60,000 nucleotides of DNA from positions 436,001-496,000 of the forward strand of contig NW_019774736.1 of the NCBI RefSeq assembly GCF_001039355.2. The letters are read 5' to 3'. This document shows, one piece after another, positions 1 through 11,088 of the stretch (within the stretch, counting starts at the first letter, position 1; each line of letters begins with the position of its first letter). The notes below the pieces were generated by a model, which saw nothing but the letters and a program-made list of their open reading frames with translations, had not been told where the DNA came from and ran no database searches. This DNA comes from Lingula anatina. Taxonomy: Eukaryota; Brachiopoda; Lingulata; Lingulida; Lingulidae. Both the position numbers and the translations under genes were made by a program.

Positions 1-93
1 AACTGCAATGGATCAAGCTCTGCAATACTTCCATTACTGTTAGAATTGGCAACTGCTGCTGCTTTGGCTACTTCCATGGCATACAAATGAGCA
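1..93 (-). CDS. Candidate coding exon of an unidentified leftward gene (partial)
   Basis: On the minus strand an acceptor (…tatttcag) at 94-96 is followed by 93 nt open to the window edge in the frame that starts with one leftover base. The reading is rich in Ala, Ser and Asn (AHLYAMEVAKAAAVANSNSN, then an acidic SIAELDPLQ), with codon use like a real exon. No family is recognised. The exon would run off the window and belongs with the candidate start exon near 2.19 kb. No linking exon was found, and the phases (1 out of the start exon, 2 into this one) require at least one. A short open stretch could be chance. Confidence 0.38.
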
Positions 94-2179
94 CTGAAAT
101 AATATATAAATTGTAACAACCATAACATTAATAAAAAAAAACAGTATATTAATCAATTTTACTCTATTACATATCTCCCCTAAGCTATGTGGAACTTATC
201 AATGCCAGAATAATGGATTAACCTCATTACTTCAATCGATCTTAGAAGGCTGCATTACTATTTCAATCATAATCAGTATTTCATCCTGCATCTAGGATTA
301 AGATCATTTTATCAAGTTCTAGTCACTTTCTCAGAATGTAAAACATATCACATTCAGACCTCCATCCTGAGTCCATGACTGTCCTGCTTGTCACGTCCTC
401 CTCCAAATGTGAAGTGAGCACGCTGTGCGCAAGCTCTCTCTCTTACATATGGGATATCAACCCTGACAATCTTCAGTCCACATGAAGCTATTACAGCAAA
501 TGTCTGCACTCAAACCAAGTGTGTGTTTGGGTGACTGCACAAACAATATACAGCCAATGCAACAGTTCAGGGATTCTCTACACCAGACAAAATCCATTAA
601 CACACATTGTCTATTTCCCCTATTAGATGAATTGATCTGATGAAACAAATCTAGCATATCTCTGCACAGTGAAGATGTGGTAATTCCTTTTAGGACTGCA
701 TCAGCAACGCATCCTTATCATTTCACAAACACCATTAGTTTGCTCCCTGCTTACATATTTGAGGTACAACACAAAAGCATTCAATTTATTTCACATTAAC
801 GACATCAGCATAGTAATGTCATGCAACATGGATCAAAATACCAATCATCTCACACTGCTTTCTAATCATAAACTGCAATGAGTGCAACTATTCTAAATTT
901 AGATTACAATTTTACTTTCTGAGATCTCATGAATGAAATTATTTTAAGTACAAATACTACCTTAAGTTTATACAATTTCTCCCTGATCCTATGAGTACTA
1001 CCTAAACTGACATGTTGTCCTATTCAAAGACATTCTTTCAAAGAAAAGACTGAACATTAAAATCTGATCAGGCATAAGAAAATGTTAAAATGCTGGCATA
1101 CTGATTGCTCTTACAATCCTATTACTAGTGCCTTTGATCTGTAGGAGGTGCAGCCATTTTCAAGAGGATAGTGTAGCTAGTGGACCCTACAAGCCTATCA
1201 GGAGGGAGAGATACAGGGTTCACAATAAGATGAACAGATAAGTGAAAAAATATCTTAAGTGGGAATTAAATGAAATTTCTGTTGTTTTTGAAATATCTAC
1301 ATATTTGTAGATACTCTGAACCATCTAAAAATTAATGAAATAATAAAATGAATGCCCATGCTCAAATATTGCATTTGTTCTCATGTGGATGCAGGGGATG
1401 CATGTTCAGGTAACCATTCGGTTCCACCCACCCATCCTCTTCCTCTCATTGTGCTACAAGGTCAGAATAACAGGGTGCCACCAAAGTACACTTCTTGATA
1501 TTATCTATCAATGAGAATCATCCGATATAGTGCCAAGTCCTGTGACTTACTGTAAAATCAAGTGCGATTTTGTGGAATTTACAGGAGAATGGGATCAGAA
1601 ATAATACCAGACTAATAACTAGGTGCAGCAACAAATAAAAGCTGACAGAATTTATACACAAATATTTTACATGTTGTTTTCTCCAATGTCATATTATATG
1701 TCATTACACTGCAAATTAACCATGTTTTGCACGTCACTTTTGTATGTAGATTTTTTAGATGACATTTCTGGCACACAGTGTCACCATTATCACTGGAAAG
1801 TTAGCCCCACCTCAGAGGGATTCTAGCATGTTTTCTTGTCTCAGATGACATCATGCTATGCCAACAGCCTTGGATAATTGCCGGTGAGATACGTCGGCTA
1901 GATTAATACGTCATCTGTTTGTGCACACTTATGACGTTTACTGCATTCATATACCGTCGTCCTATCTAGTCTGCAGAATGCAAGTGCTCCTATCTAGCCA
2001 GTGCGGAAGATTATTGAAAATAGTTATTAAAGGTTATGTTTGCTAATTTATATGCCTTAAATACTATTTTTACAATAGTTCAAGTGTACGTTCATGCAAA
2101 TTTCGACTTTTTAAGAGAGAGGAGTCGCTAGTTTTGGTTTATCAGGCACGTAGTCGGGGGTTGATCATGGGGTTCTTAC
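94..2179. other. Probable intron(s) of the leftward gene
   Basis: Region between the two candidate exons of the leftward gene. Several 45-60 codon open stretches occur on the minus strand (for example around 400-570), but none has paired splice sites with the right phases. No repeats or RNA genes were recognised. Confidence 0.3.
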
Positions 2180-2345
2180 CAACCGCCATTTTTGTTGGAA
2201 AAAATTGCACTTTTGGGTAATATTTGTCTCCTTTTTCATAAAAAAGAATCTCCCCCTTGGAAATTGATGGCTACGGGGCCGTATATTGTTATTATATTGG
2301 AATGAGCGCCACCTATGGCGCGAAGTGCCAGCATTCTGGGATTTT
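2180..2345 (-). promoter_or_regulatory. Candidate promoter and first exon of the leftward gene
   Basis: Read leftwards, a ZNF143-type core CCCAGAATGC (2331-2340) lies in a locally CpG-containing stretch. About 140 bp downstream is ATGGCGG in an A-rich context (ATG at 2189-2187), followed at once by a good donor, GTTG|GTAAGA, with the exon ending at 2180 in phase 1. ATGGCGG at a start codon also resembles a YY1 site, a combination common at housekeeping promoters. The first residues would be Met-Ala-Val. Motif-based inference only; no transcript evidence. Confidence 0.4.
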
Positions 2346-2659
2346 ACTGGAACGTGAAGAGAGTAGGGCGTTACTGGATACATTTGCACATACGTAACAA
2401 TCTAGCCATCGTATCCCAACTGCACCGGAAACTCTCTATTTTCCATTCCAGCTCTGTCAGCAGTGTTCTCTGCAAGTGGTTTTGGGACAGGGTCAGAGAG
2501 AGAATTTTTGTCATTTATATTCCTCCTCTGTGTATATTTCTGTACTGTGACCCTGTGATGAAACATTAACTTCAATTACAGGGTTGGTCACTGTTACATT
2601 ACCACACCAGGCACTCTTCTTCTGATAGCAATCAAGACAGCTAATTAGTTGTAATTACT

Positions 2660-2885
2660 TGCACCCCATTTCCATAGATTTTAGATCGATCTATCCCTGT
2701 GGGGAGTCTCACTAGATTACTGTCAGCTTGGCCAGCTTAAGCATCTGTCCCGCCTACTAAAAGCTGTAAGGGGGTAATTAACTATGGTGTCCGCTCGGCT
2801 GACTGCAATTTAGCCTGAACCCCCAGGGAGTTAGGTCGATCTAAATCTTAATCTCTGGATCGATCTAAATCTCTGGGAAAGCACC
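2660..2885. repeat. Degenerate inverted repeat, possible MITE
   Basis: GATTTTAGATCGATCTA-type sequence near 2678-2694 is matched in reverse complement by related copies around 2830-2850 and 2858-2876 (ATCGATCTAAATCT). The arms are imperfect and I could not define a target-site duplication, so the boundaries are approximate. Confidence 0.3.
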
Positions 2886-3295
2886 CTTGGTGACAGACAA
2901 AATATATACACTTGATAATAGCAGGATACTTCAGAATGAGGCTAATTGAGGGAGTTCACAATACAATAATACCCTGTTCACACTGCCATCTGAAAAATCT
3001 GGATTTTAAAATTTGGATTTTAAAGTAAAAATTGATTTGCTTCCCTGTACACAAAGCAAAGCTAAACAGAATCCCACACTGAAAATCCAGGTACTGCTTC
3101 CTGTTTAAACAATTGTACATGTGCTACACAGGAAAACCCTGTGCACATACAAAAATATGGTGCCAATTTACTGCTCTATTTGTTCTCTGTTTTTTTTTTT
3201 GTTTTTTTTTGATCATCTATTTTTATTTGTCACATCAAATTCAACTCAAAAGACATTCCAGCATTCTCTTCACTCATACTTTAACAGCAGCACAT

Positions 3296-3470
3296 GGGGG
3301 TGGGGGTGGGGGGATCCAGAGCTATTTACTGACAGTCTTCCAATTGTCTGTGTTGATTCATCCTCCAATTTTGACCATCTTCCGACAGAAAAAATTAGAT
3401 ACCCATCAATGTAAACTTGAAAACTGACCGTCTTCCAGAAGACCCAGAAGACGGCCTAAATCCGCCCCTG
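3296..3470. mobile_element. hAT-like MITE remnant
   Basis: The right end reads, in reverse complement, CAGGGGCGGATTTAGGCC, a terminus typical of hAT-type nonautonomous elements. The left end (3296 on) is a G-rich, slipped version ending GGGGGGATCCAGA. Flanks are GCACATGG (3290-3297) and GCACATAA (3471-3478), a 6-of-8 match consistent with an 8-bp hAT duplication after decay. There is no coding capacity. The left boundary is blurred by G-tract expansion. Confidence 0.4.
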
Positions 3471-3966
3471 GCACATAACAAAAAAGTTTTCATTTCCCCA
3501 CACTTCTGTGTGCACTTGCACAATGAGACCCTTATCAGGTGCTAGTTTTGGTGGGTTATTTAAATTGCTGTCGAAAATCCAGCTCCGTAGCAGGCTTTTG
3601 AAAAACCGATTACTACTAGTACTGAAATCCTCATACATTTTCACTACTGCAATTAATACAATCGTGTCCCAATTTTCTATTTATAATAACAGTTTTGGTG
3701 AAACTTGTTGAACATTTTCAGAAGCCAAAATGCAAAATGTTTACATTTTTTTCATTCTAGAGGTCCTTTGATGGCATCCTGATATTTTATTATTTCTTAG
3801 GCCTTGAATTGTAGGGAAGTTTAACTATCTGATTAAGTTTAAAAAATAATTCTCTTTGTTTTGTTTCATTCAAACAATCATACATTATGCCAGAAGTTGT
3901 CACGTCTTGAAGCCAAGAAAGTCTCCCCTTTTTTGAAGAATGCCTCAAGGGCACAGATTTAGACTA

Positions 3967-4675
3967 TTATTGCCAATCAGCAATGCTGAAGAAACAGATT
4001 GTTTGTGAAGCCTTGTGGACTTTATTATTTAAATCAATTTTGCGAAGACAAAGGAAAGTTCTCCTAAGCATGTAGTTATAGGACTTGTTTGACAGATAAG
4101 TAAAAACATAAATGTAATGAGTATTTAGCATCTTCAGTATTTTGCTTGCTTTCTTAAGACAAAGGAAGTACATCTGAGTAAAGATATTAGATTTTCTCTT
4201 ACATTTCATCAGGGTTTTTTCCCCCACAGAAATGAGGTAATTATCCAGCTGGTCTCTGGTAGAGTAGGATGACCATTTCAAAATAACTTTGGGTATTATT
4301 TCCTTATTTCTGCGGAAATCCTTCAACCCAAGGTAAACCCAATGACTGTCTACCTTCCAATAAAGTTTCTCAAGCAATATCTTGTTAAGGAAGTAGATTG
4401 CAAAGGTTTTACAATTAATTCTGTTGGGTCACTGATTTCTACCATCTGGTTCTTTTCCTGGTTTACGTACAGACAAATTTGCCTACATTGTAACTGCTCA
4501 TCCAGACAGGTTTTCCACCATAAATGGGGACAAGTTTAGCGAGCAAATACATGAAGGCTTATACCAAAACCATCTTTTCTATTGCCCTTGAAAAAGTTGT
4601 TAGTCAATGTATCATCTGAAAACAGATTCTCCCTAGCTTTCTCATACGAGACTACAGTCATGTTCTAACTGAACA
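3967..4675 (-). pseudogene. Decayed open reading stretch of unknown origin
   Basis: On the minus strand, about 4662 to 4339 reads in one frame as a protein-like sequence starting MTVVSYEKARENLFSDD, broken by one in-frame TAA near 4537 and ending at a stop at about 4337. An overlapping frame is open from about 4428 to 3967 (roughly 155 codons) and continues with SHWVYLGLKDFRRNKE. Together they look like one intronless reading frame disabled by a stop and a frameshift. No domain is recognised. One open run of about 155 codons is somewhat unlikely but not impossible by chance at this base composition. Confidence 0.25.
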
Positions 4676-4889
4676 ATTTATAGAAATCATCCGAGGCTGT
4701 CTGTACAGTACTGTACTGTGACATCATACAAGATTAGTAAAGGTGAGAAACCTTTTACTAACAAGAGTGAAACACAATGAATGTCACCTTAGAAAGCAAT
4801 ACATAAGTAAGAGTACACTGCAAAACATGAGGAATACGTGCAAAATACTGTAATTCTACCAAATTTAAGAGAAATGAACCTCAAAACAA

Positions 4890-4910
4890 TTAAAAAAAAA
4901 AAAAAAAATT
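4890..4910 (+). repeat. Poly(A) tract
   Basis: A run of about 18 A, with no target duplication or retrocopy recognised in front of it. Confidence 0.8.
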
Positions 4911-5040
4911 GCTTTCGTCTATTGTTGCACCACATTCCCTGGTGTCATTATTTCTTATCCCATTCTCTTCCATAACTCATAAAATGTCACTTGCTTTTAA
5001 GCACGATTCCCATTTGTCACCACTGTGCAAAGAGGGTCCC

Positions 5041-6014
5041 ATTGGCAGGCCTTCCCAACTACCAGACTCGGCACCTACGGGTCCAGAATAAACCGGTATA
5101 TCTGACCACACTACCCGTTTTCAAGGTGTGTGTCAGATCGCATAAAAGAGTATCATACCCTATCACAAATTCTGTAAGCCTACCTGTCATCCGGGTATCG
5201 CGCCTCGTTTTCGTCAAGTAGGAGTCGTATGAATACAACAGACGACTCCCTCAATCAGGGGGTGGAAACGCGCTACTTATATGATTAAGACGAGCCTAGC
5301 CGTCAGTACCGGTTATTGTTTTGTGACCTTGAGGAGCAATTAGGTTTGGTCGTTGCGGCACGCATGAACAGTAGTTGAACTACCACACCTGGGTGTTATG
5401 TTTCTGACAACTGTTCACTCGTCATCGAGGCGCTTGTTCAAGACTACAGGCTGATATCTACTAGTACTACCAGTGGCTTCATTAGTAACGTTCCCACAAT
5501 ACTTAAGTTTTCTGTCCGTGCGTACAAACCCTGAAAAAGGACAGCCTCGCTGACGAGAACAATGGACGTTTCTCACCCCTCTCTAGGATTACCCCTGCCC
5601 TCAATCTCGTCCATCCCGGTAGTCATGAAAATATTTAACCCCCGACAGAATATGCTTCCGCTATCAAAATTAGGTCTACTTTTCTAAATTAATATATCAG
5701 TTTGCAAGTTCTTATTTACAAAACATCAATGGCTATGTCCGAACCTAAATTTTATGTTAAAAATTGCAGTACTGTTAGATTTTAGCATAAACAGAGAAAA
5801 TTGCAGCAGCGCATGAATCTAGATGAGATGCACTACTTTCCAACCCCGTTTAGGATCATTGCTATCACATCGCGCACCAGGCAAAATCGGTGTGGTGGCT
5901 GATACTCTGTAATGCGATCTGACACACACCTTGAAAACGGGTAGTGTGGTCTGATAAACCGGTTTATACTGGACCCGTAGGTGCCGAGTCTGGTAGTTGG
6001 GAAGGCCTGATTGG
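5041..6014. mobile_element. 964-bp nonautonomous DNA transposon with ~110-bp TIRs
   Basis: 5046-5155 and 5900-6009 are inverted copies of each other with about five mismatches over 110 bp. Both termini read CAGGCCTTCCCAACTACC inward. They are flanked by ATTGG on both sides (5041-5045 and 6010-6014), a clean 5-bp target-site duplication. The 744-bp interior is richer in CpG than its surroundings and has no long ORF, so the element cannot encode its own transposase. A CAG start with a 5-bp duplication does not match common superfamilies neatly; a 5-bp-duplicating hAT lineage is one option. Sharp ends and good arm identity indicate fairly recent insertion. Confidence 0.85.
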
Positions 6015-6182
6015 GGAAGTAGTGATTACAGCTCACAGGAAATAAAATCAGCAATTCACAAATCACAATAAATAAATCTTTACTAATATCTCATTGAAAA
6101 TACAGGAAATAAGAGTTAAAAATCAAAAATCAATTAGTATAATGATTCATTTCATGGAAAACAAAGAATAAAGAGCCACGTT

Positions 6183-6261
6183 CCTTACGAAAAAGTCCTA
6201 TAGGATCCTATAGGATCCTATAGGAAATTGGCCCAATTTCCTATAGGACTTTTTCGTTAGG
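6183..6261. repeat. Hairpin palindrome built on three TCCTATAGGA units
   Basis: The left arm (6183-6231) and right arm (6233-6261) pair as CCTTACGAAAAAGTCC…AATTGG with CCAATT…GGACTTTTTCGTTAGG. The left arm has two extra copies of TCCTATAGGA, itself a 10-bp palindrome, so three tandem units face one. This is either a fold-back mini-element or a replication-derived palindrome. Confidence 0.8.
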
Positions 6262-7676
6262 TACTTTCAAGAGTCATAAGGATGGGGTTCTTCATGGATC
6301 ATGCTAAATAACATGAGCATTTCACACATCTTGGGATATGAAAAGTGGCTTTCACGGGTAACAAAAATACCCAATGGGACCCTGTGCAAAGGGAGCAAAC
6401 GACAGCACGGGCAAAAGGTTAGTAATAAAGTACACTATGACATGGTGCATACTAATATACAACAGAGGGATGAAGGCCACATCAACATGCCGTCATATCT
6501 AACCACGCCGTTGCAGATGAATTCTCACATTCATGCTCTTAAACAACATCAGTTTTGTTTTTATCATCATATCGATTGTAATTCTTCATCATTTATGCAC
6601 CAACTTATAACCTTCAGACTGTATACTATTTTTTATCATTTCATACAATTAATACACATGTACCATGAGGCATGAAACATTAACCAAGTTTGACTGCGGA
6701 GATTCTTTTGTTACTTGTAATGTTAGTTGGTACGCAGTAGAATATAGATCTAGTAACGCTATTATCATTTACGAGTCTAGAATTAGAAAACGCAATATTA
6801 ATATCATGTCAACAATGTTAATGCCTTTATGCGGTAGTTTTACATGTACCGCATCGTATTTCTACGTTATATCAGATACATTTCCAAAATCAAAAACCGT
6901 TCATGCCGTGAACACATCTCAGTATGTAAAGGAAAGCCCCATGACATGTTAAAGTTCTTACCTTGATTTTATATTTCCCAAGGATATTGATAGTAAAGTG
7001 CAGACCTCAACAAAGTCGTAATAACAAACACCAAAGTACTGTTTAGGAAGTATATACGCAAAATAATAGTCCAAACAAAAATTCGTTTTTCAGAATTTAT
7101 AACTGCAAAAATACCGACCACCAGTGGAACAAATTCTTAAGTACAAAGTTAGCTGCACAACTGAAGTTTTTTCTCAATATAATTTATTTAAAACAAGTAT
7201 TGTTTGCTGCCAATAATATCCATCCGCAATTGCGTTAGATGTGATTCTGTCCGGATGTGTCAGTGGTAAAACTGTTAACTAAAATTTCATTCCTCGTGCA
7301 AAAAAGCTGAATCCTTTACAACTGCTACACCTTCTGACAAACTCATCATTATCTATACTACTAAGGAAAAATTAACTAGAATTACCCTTTTAAAAACATT
7401 TCAAAGGGACAAGCAGACGATTAAATCTCCGGCACTTAAATTTGCAGTAGGCCTACCGCCATCCAACCATTTAGGCCCAACTAGTAGGGCCTACTGTGAT
7501 ATTCACTATCTTTTCTAAATTCATTTGTGTGGTGATTTAAAGCATTGTCTCCGCTACTCAAATCAAGTTTAGCAATTCTTAAAAACTGTTTTCAAGTTGT
7601 TTTAAATGAAACTTTAGAAACTATGCCTTCCAAATATTATGAGAGCCGAGGCTATAGCTGGGGTAAAAATCAGCTG

Positions 7677-7896
7677 TAAGGGACCGTTCACATTACATGG
7701 AAAGTCTATTTTCTAAAAATCTATTTTCTATTCGCGGTATCTTGTGCGAGCCAGTTACTTCCAAAGCTGTAATTAATTCTCAGCGCTGCCAGTAATTACG
7801 CCGCGGGGTATTCAGGGCACAGACGGTGATTACAAGATACCGCAAAGTAGAAAATAGATTTTTAGAAAATAGACTTTCGATGTGAACGGTCCCTAA
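7677..7896. mobile_element. 214-bp MITE with TAA duplication (PIF/Harbinger-like)
   Basis: Termini GGGACCGTTCACAT are inverted at 7680 and 7893, and the arms extend about 65 bp (shared AAAATCTATTTTCTA and GCGGTATCTTG). Direct TAA flanks lie at 7677-7679 and 7894-7896. A 3-bp TAA/TTA duplication with a GGG start is the hallmark of PIF/Harbinger MITEs. There is no ORF. Confidence 0.75.
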
Positions 7897-7999
7897 ATCT
7901 CATTGGTAAAAGAACTTGAAATTAAAAAAAGTAATTTCGCAAATTTTCAAAATATTTATTTGAATATCAGAGGCATTGATCAAAGTCACCTCATAACTT

Positions 8000-10600
8000 A
8001 ATTTTGATAAGCATTAAAATGAGAGAGGTAGGGGCCTAGATCTACATGTTGGGAGGGGGGATACTGCAAAAGTACGAAATTTCTCTGCTTTCACAACGAC
8101 CTGCCTATTTTACTGCTGACTTCGCAACTGTTAAATAGTCAATAAAACGAGTGTAACTTTAAAAAAAAAAGATTCTATTTTGGATCCTCTTGAATTCGGA
8201 TTTTCCCACATAATATCCTTCAGTGTAAAACTTATGAATTTCACGAAGGACTTAGAAGATTTTTCAAATAGCTATGTAACACAAAGGCCTACTTGATGTT
8301 GCTGTGCCACCGTTACATCTTTTTTAAGTAATGAAATCTTTATCCCTGTTTTAAAACCGACGTTTACAACTCAAAATGAAAATGCAAGAAGTGCTTGCGT
8401 CTTCTACCAAGAAAAATGCCTATTATTTTTTACTATTTTCTTACCTAGAAATACTTAAGCCTTTATGATCTCTACAATCTATTTAAGGGCTTTGAGAAAC
8501 GTGCAAATCAATCATCTTTTTAAAAATTAAGATGAATTATTTGAATTCAATTTTATTAATTATTTTATTTATACATTTATTATTTTCATCATCATTAATT
8601 TTTTGTGGTGGTGGGAGGACAAAATACAGAGAGCACACAGTATAATTCCCTTGAAAGTTAGTGTCTACCAGTCATTGGTGAGCATAAATATCAAAATTAT
8701 CATATTGGGGTATTTGCAGCATCGATATGTTCGACAATGTCTTTGAACTATTGGCAAGAAATACTAGATTAAAAGCCATTATTGCCTAAATTCTTATTTA
8801 TAGGTAAGGTTTACTTTTCATTCTGGCAAAGTTTTATATTCATTTGAATAATGAAATGAATACGAGTGCTTAGATATACTTTATGCAAAGAAATTAAACA
8901 CTTTTTGCAAAGTGAAAATGGGAATGCAAGTAACCCAAGAAAAAGTAGGCTTAAAACATATATCTTAATTCGAAAAACATGAATTTGGAAGTCCAAAGAG
9001 TATTAAAAAGTTATTACTGGACGTAAGATTTCTTAAAGCCCCGTTGTTCGTCTTCTCTACCGCACTAGGACGTAAATCTAGGATTTCTACCTATAGATGT
9101 CGTGCCGTTGTGCTATATAATGCTTTGAAAACCGTGTTGATTCGTAACTGCTTTTTGTGGCATGAATTCTGTCGTTTCTAAGATGTCTATTATATTACAC
9201 AGGCATGTGTCATATGAAGTGATAGTGAAAACATTTTACAATTTAGTTGTATTATTGTATGTATTATTCGCTCTCTTATACGTTTTTTTTTTTTTTTTTT
9301 GGGGGGGGGGGAGGGGGTTAGGACAAATAAAGCTTACATGCAACTCGAATTTAACCTAATCCCCTCTTAAAGTCTACCTTTGTTTCAAAATTTCAATGTA
9401 TGGGCAACCAAAGTGTATAGTTGTGTAGGCATAACATACAATTTATACCAAGAAAATAGTAAATAGTAATAATTGAGGCTTAGAGATCGAGATCGGACTT
9501 AATACAAAAAAACTGGACCATATGGTATCTGCCTCTCAAATAATACATGTAGAATTTATCTGATGTTCTTAAAAAAGTTCAGTGAACATCTAATAAAGTT
9601 CATCTATATAATATGCCGAAATTAATTGAATAGAGGACCATTTAGGGTCACAACTCGGTTTCCTGTAGCTGTGGCTTTTTTCGAATTACGTGAAAGTGCC
9701 AATTAACATGCATTTCGTTTATCCCTAATTTTAATTTAATTTTTTTAATTTGAAATTTAAGATTTTATTGCATCAAACACATTGACAAGACAGGACAGGG
9801 TGGAATTTGAAATGTGTCTAGGTCCTTGGACGGGTTTACAACAAATGAAGATAATATTCGGCTTACATTTAGCTGATAAAGAATTCGTGTGTGTGTGAGG
9901 TGGCTGAAGGTTTATTCCATGATTTACAGCGTCATTTTTCTTTGAAGTGCACATGCTCAAGAGAAATCTAAAGGTGATACCTATATAACTTCAACTGGTG
10001 TCCAAAGCCAGCAACGTGGTTTGACGTAGAAAAGATCAAGAATATGATGTCCAGACGTGAAACGCAATCTCAAGTCTAAGTTAAGAACATACTATCTTAA
10101 ATGTTAAAGGCCACAGAGAATCATGGCGGTAAACATTATCATTTTGCACAAGTGGAAAAATGCCATGTAGTTTTTAGCACAACATTACTTCCTATTTCAT
10201 TTCCAGACTGTTTTTCTACCAAACGTCATATTTGAGAGTTATTCACTTTTAGCCTCAGCTGATACCAAAAACTGATCAAGATAGAGCACGCACAGAACAC
10301 TACAGTGACTTTATTACTTTTTGTGTTTTTTCACTTTCTTTTTGCATTTTGCTCGCTGACTAAGGTGGTTGAAGGCACATAAGAGGCGAGAAAAAAGTAC
10401 TTTGGTAAGTAAATATAGGCCAATCAGATCGCCATCTTTCCCCTAAGTATCAATACGGTATCCTTCACAGCGAAGTTTTCTAATAACATATTTTGTCAAA
10501 AAAGATTCACAGCATATTTTTACTTGAAGTTCTCATATCTGATTCCCGATATTTTGAAAAGCACTATATTTTCGTTCCTGCAATCATAGGTAATGAACTT
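8000..10600. other. Intergenic, no gene seen
   Basis: AT-rich sequence with scattered short ORFs only. Apart from the T/G homopolymer at 9283 I see no splice-flanked open frame, RNA gene or defined repeat. Confidence 0.5.
9283..9317 (+). repeat. T18-G11 homopolymer junction
   Basis: Eighteen T followed directly by eleven G, one A and five G. Low-complexity sequence and a likely place for assembly length error. Confidence 0.85.
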
Positions 10601-10659
10601 TTAGACAACCCTGTTAAAGTCCACAGGCATTAAAACTGCTTTTCTATCGTTAATGAAAC

Positions 10660-10741
10660 ACAGATTAAACGGCGTTGGCAGTGAGATTTCTCATGAGACG
10701 CCGCAGCGCGATTTCTATCTCCCAGGCGCTTGCATTAGCAG
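10660..10741 (+). promoter_or_regulatory. Candidate alternative noncoding first exon of FGFR
   Basis: A short CpG-containing patch (ACGCCGCAGCGCG, about 10698-10710) ends in a strong donor, TTAGCAG|GTAAGG, with the exon ending at 10741. It is upstream of and in the same orientation as FGFR, whose ATG exon needs an upstream partner. Inferred from composition and the donor only; it could also belong to nothing. Confidence 0.25.
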
Positions 10742-11031
10742 GTAAGGTTTTCTTTTGATATTCGGTTCATTTCATTACTTTTTTACTACAACTTTTCACT
10801 ATCATTGTGTCTTCAATTTCCATGTATAATCTTTGTTCGGTATCATGTAACGATGAGACTCTTTTCCACTAACATAAGATTTTTCAATATCATGATGTGA
10901 TCGGTTTTGTTTTGGGTCAATATTGATAAAGGTTTTGTCAATTCTTTCTTTAATTATTTTGTGAATCTGATGACTAGAATTTGTCACTATTTACAAGGAA
11001 GCGCTTGCTCCAGGTTTAATATATTTGAACA

Positions 11032-11088
11032 TTTTTATTTATTTATTTTATTTATTTATTAATTAATTTATTTATTTATTTATTTTTT
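11032..11088 (+). repeat. (TTTA)n microsatellite
   Basis: About 56 bp of TTTA/TTAA units. Confidence 0.85.

Noticed and set aside
3113-3427. 104-codon ORF with poly-Phe and poly-Gly
   Set aside because: It reads through T and G homopolymers and a MITE end; low-complexity artefact.
6301-6952. Adjacent 124- and 95-codon + strand ORFs
   Set aside because: No recognisable domain, unusual His/Gln/Ser scatter, no splice sites or promoter; treated as chance.
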